A DNA stretch of 50,572 nt, taken from Oxalobacteraceae bacterium. Lineage in GTDB: Bacteria > Pseudomonadota > Gammaproteobacteria > Burkholderiales > Burkholderiaceae_D. Below are positions 50,556-50,572 of this stretch, piece after piece. The stretch is taken from contig JABTBR010000052.1 of assembly GCA_013284265.1 (NCBI GenBank), positions 1 to 50,572 of the forward strand, read 5' to 3'. The notes under the pieces are model-generated. The model worked only from the letters and a program-made list of their open reading frames with translations. It had not been told where the DNA came from and searched no databases. Position numbers and translations under genes: made by a program. The first letter of the stretch is position 1, and each line of letters begins with the position of its first letter.

Positions 50556-50572
50556 GAGGGGGGAGGCCGGTG

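Noticed and set aside
1..50572. Prophage, insertion sequence or integrative element
   Set aside because: No transposase, integrase, phage structural gene or flanking direct repeat was seen.

Overview
The window is about 50.6 kb of GC-rich bacterial chromosome (roughly 60-65% G+C by eye), dense in genes and with no phage, insertion sequence or CRISPR that I can see. Gene content (type-2 pyrF, gluQ, glnS, sbcB, NDH-2, a CbbR-like LysR regulator, FadL-type porin) and style suggest a betaproteobacterium of the Oxalobacteraceae (Massilia / Duganella / Janthinobacterium type). That placement is inference; there is no rRNA here to confirm it.

Layout. 0-8 kb: truncated acyltransferase, DinB-like protein, type II NADH dehydrogenase, a HAD-like protein lacking its nucleophile, a divergent CbbR-like regulator, gluQ and a secreted M28 peptidase. 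8.2-18.4 kb: the most unusual region, two divergent gene sets. The leftward set encodes a C39 cysteine peptidase, two outer-membrane beta-barrels (one FadL-like), a DUF2059 protein, an AraC-type regulator and a hybrid protein with an MshEN-like N-terminus. The rightward set encodes five Sec-exported proteins, the first two identical in amino-acid sequence. All five carry, just after the signal peptide, a motif with the spacing of a double-glycine leader (L-12, E-8, L/M-7, V/T-4, G-2), the type of site C39 peptidases cut. I propose a surface-protein or fibre system in which an envelope C39 peptidase matures Sec-exported subunits; it resembles what I remember of Acinetobacter 'Fil' loci.

18.5-38 kb: mostly housekeeping and solitary genes (two MFS transporters, LLM flavin oxidoreductase, M20 and TraB/GumN proteins, VanZ-like protein, SDR, pyrF, sbcB, DUF5610 protein, diguanylate cyclase, BtuF-like binding protein without a signal peptide, HPF, DUF1345 protein, ferredoxin reductase, SDR epimerase). 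38.3-43.2 kb: a small HTH-like protein, a 68-residue protein, two paralogues with a GRDP-like domain followed by eleven AYSGV(P/A) repeats each, and a CHASE-domain histidine kinase. 43.5-50.6 kb: glnS, a J-domain gene followed by three unrecognised genes, and a divergent LysR/MFS pair.

A family of about 65-105 bp imperfect palindromic repeats occupies at least ten intergenic positions, mostly at gene 3' ends, and in three cases its edge overlaps or abuts the stop codon of the neighbouring gene.
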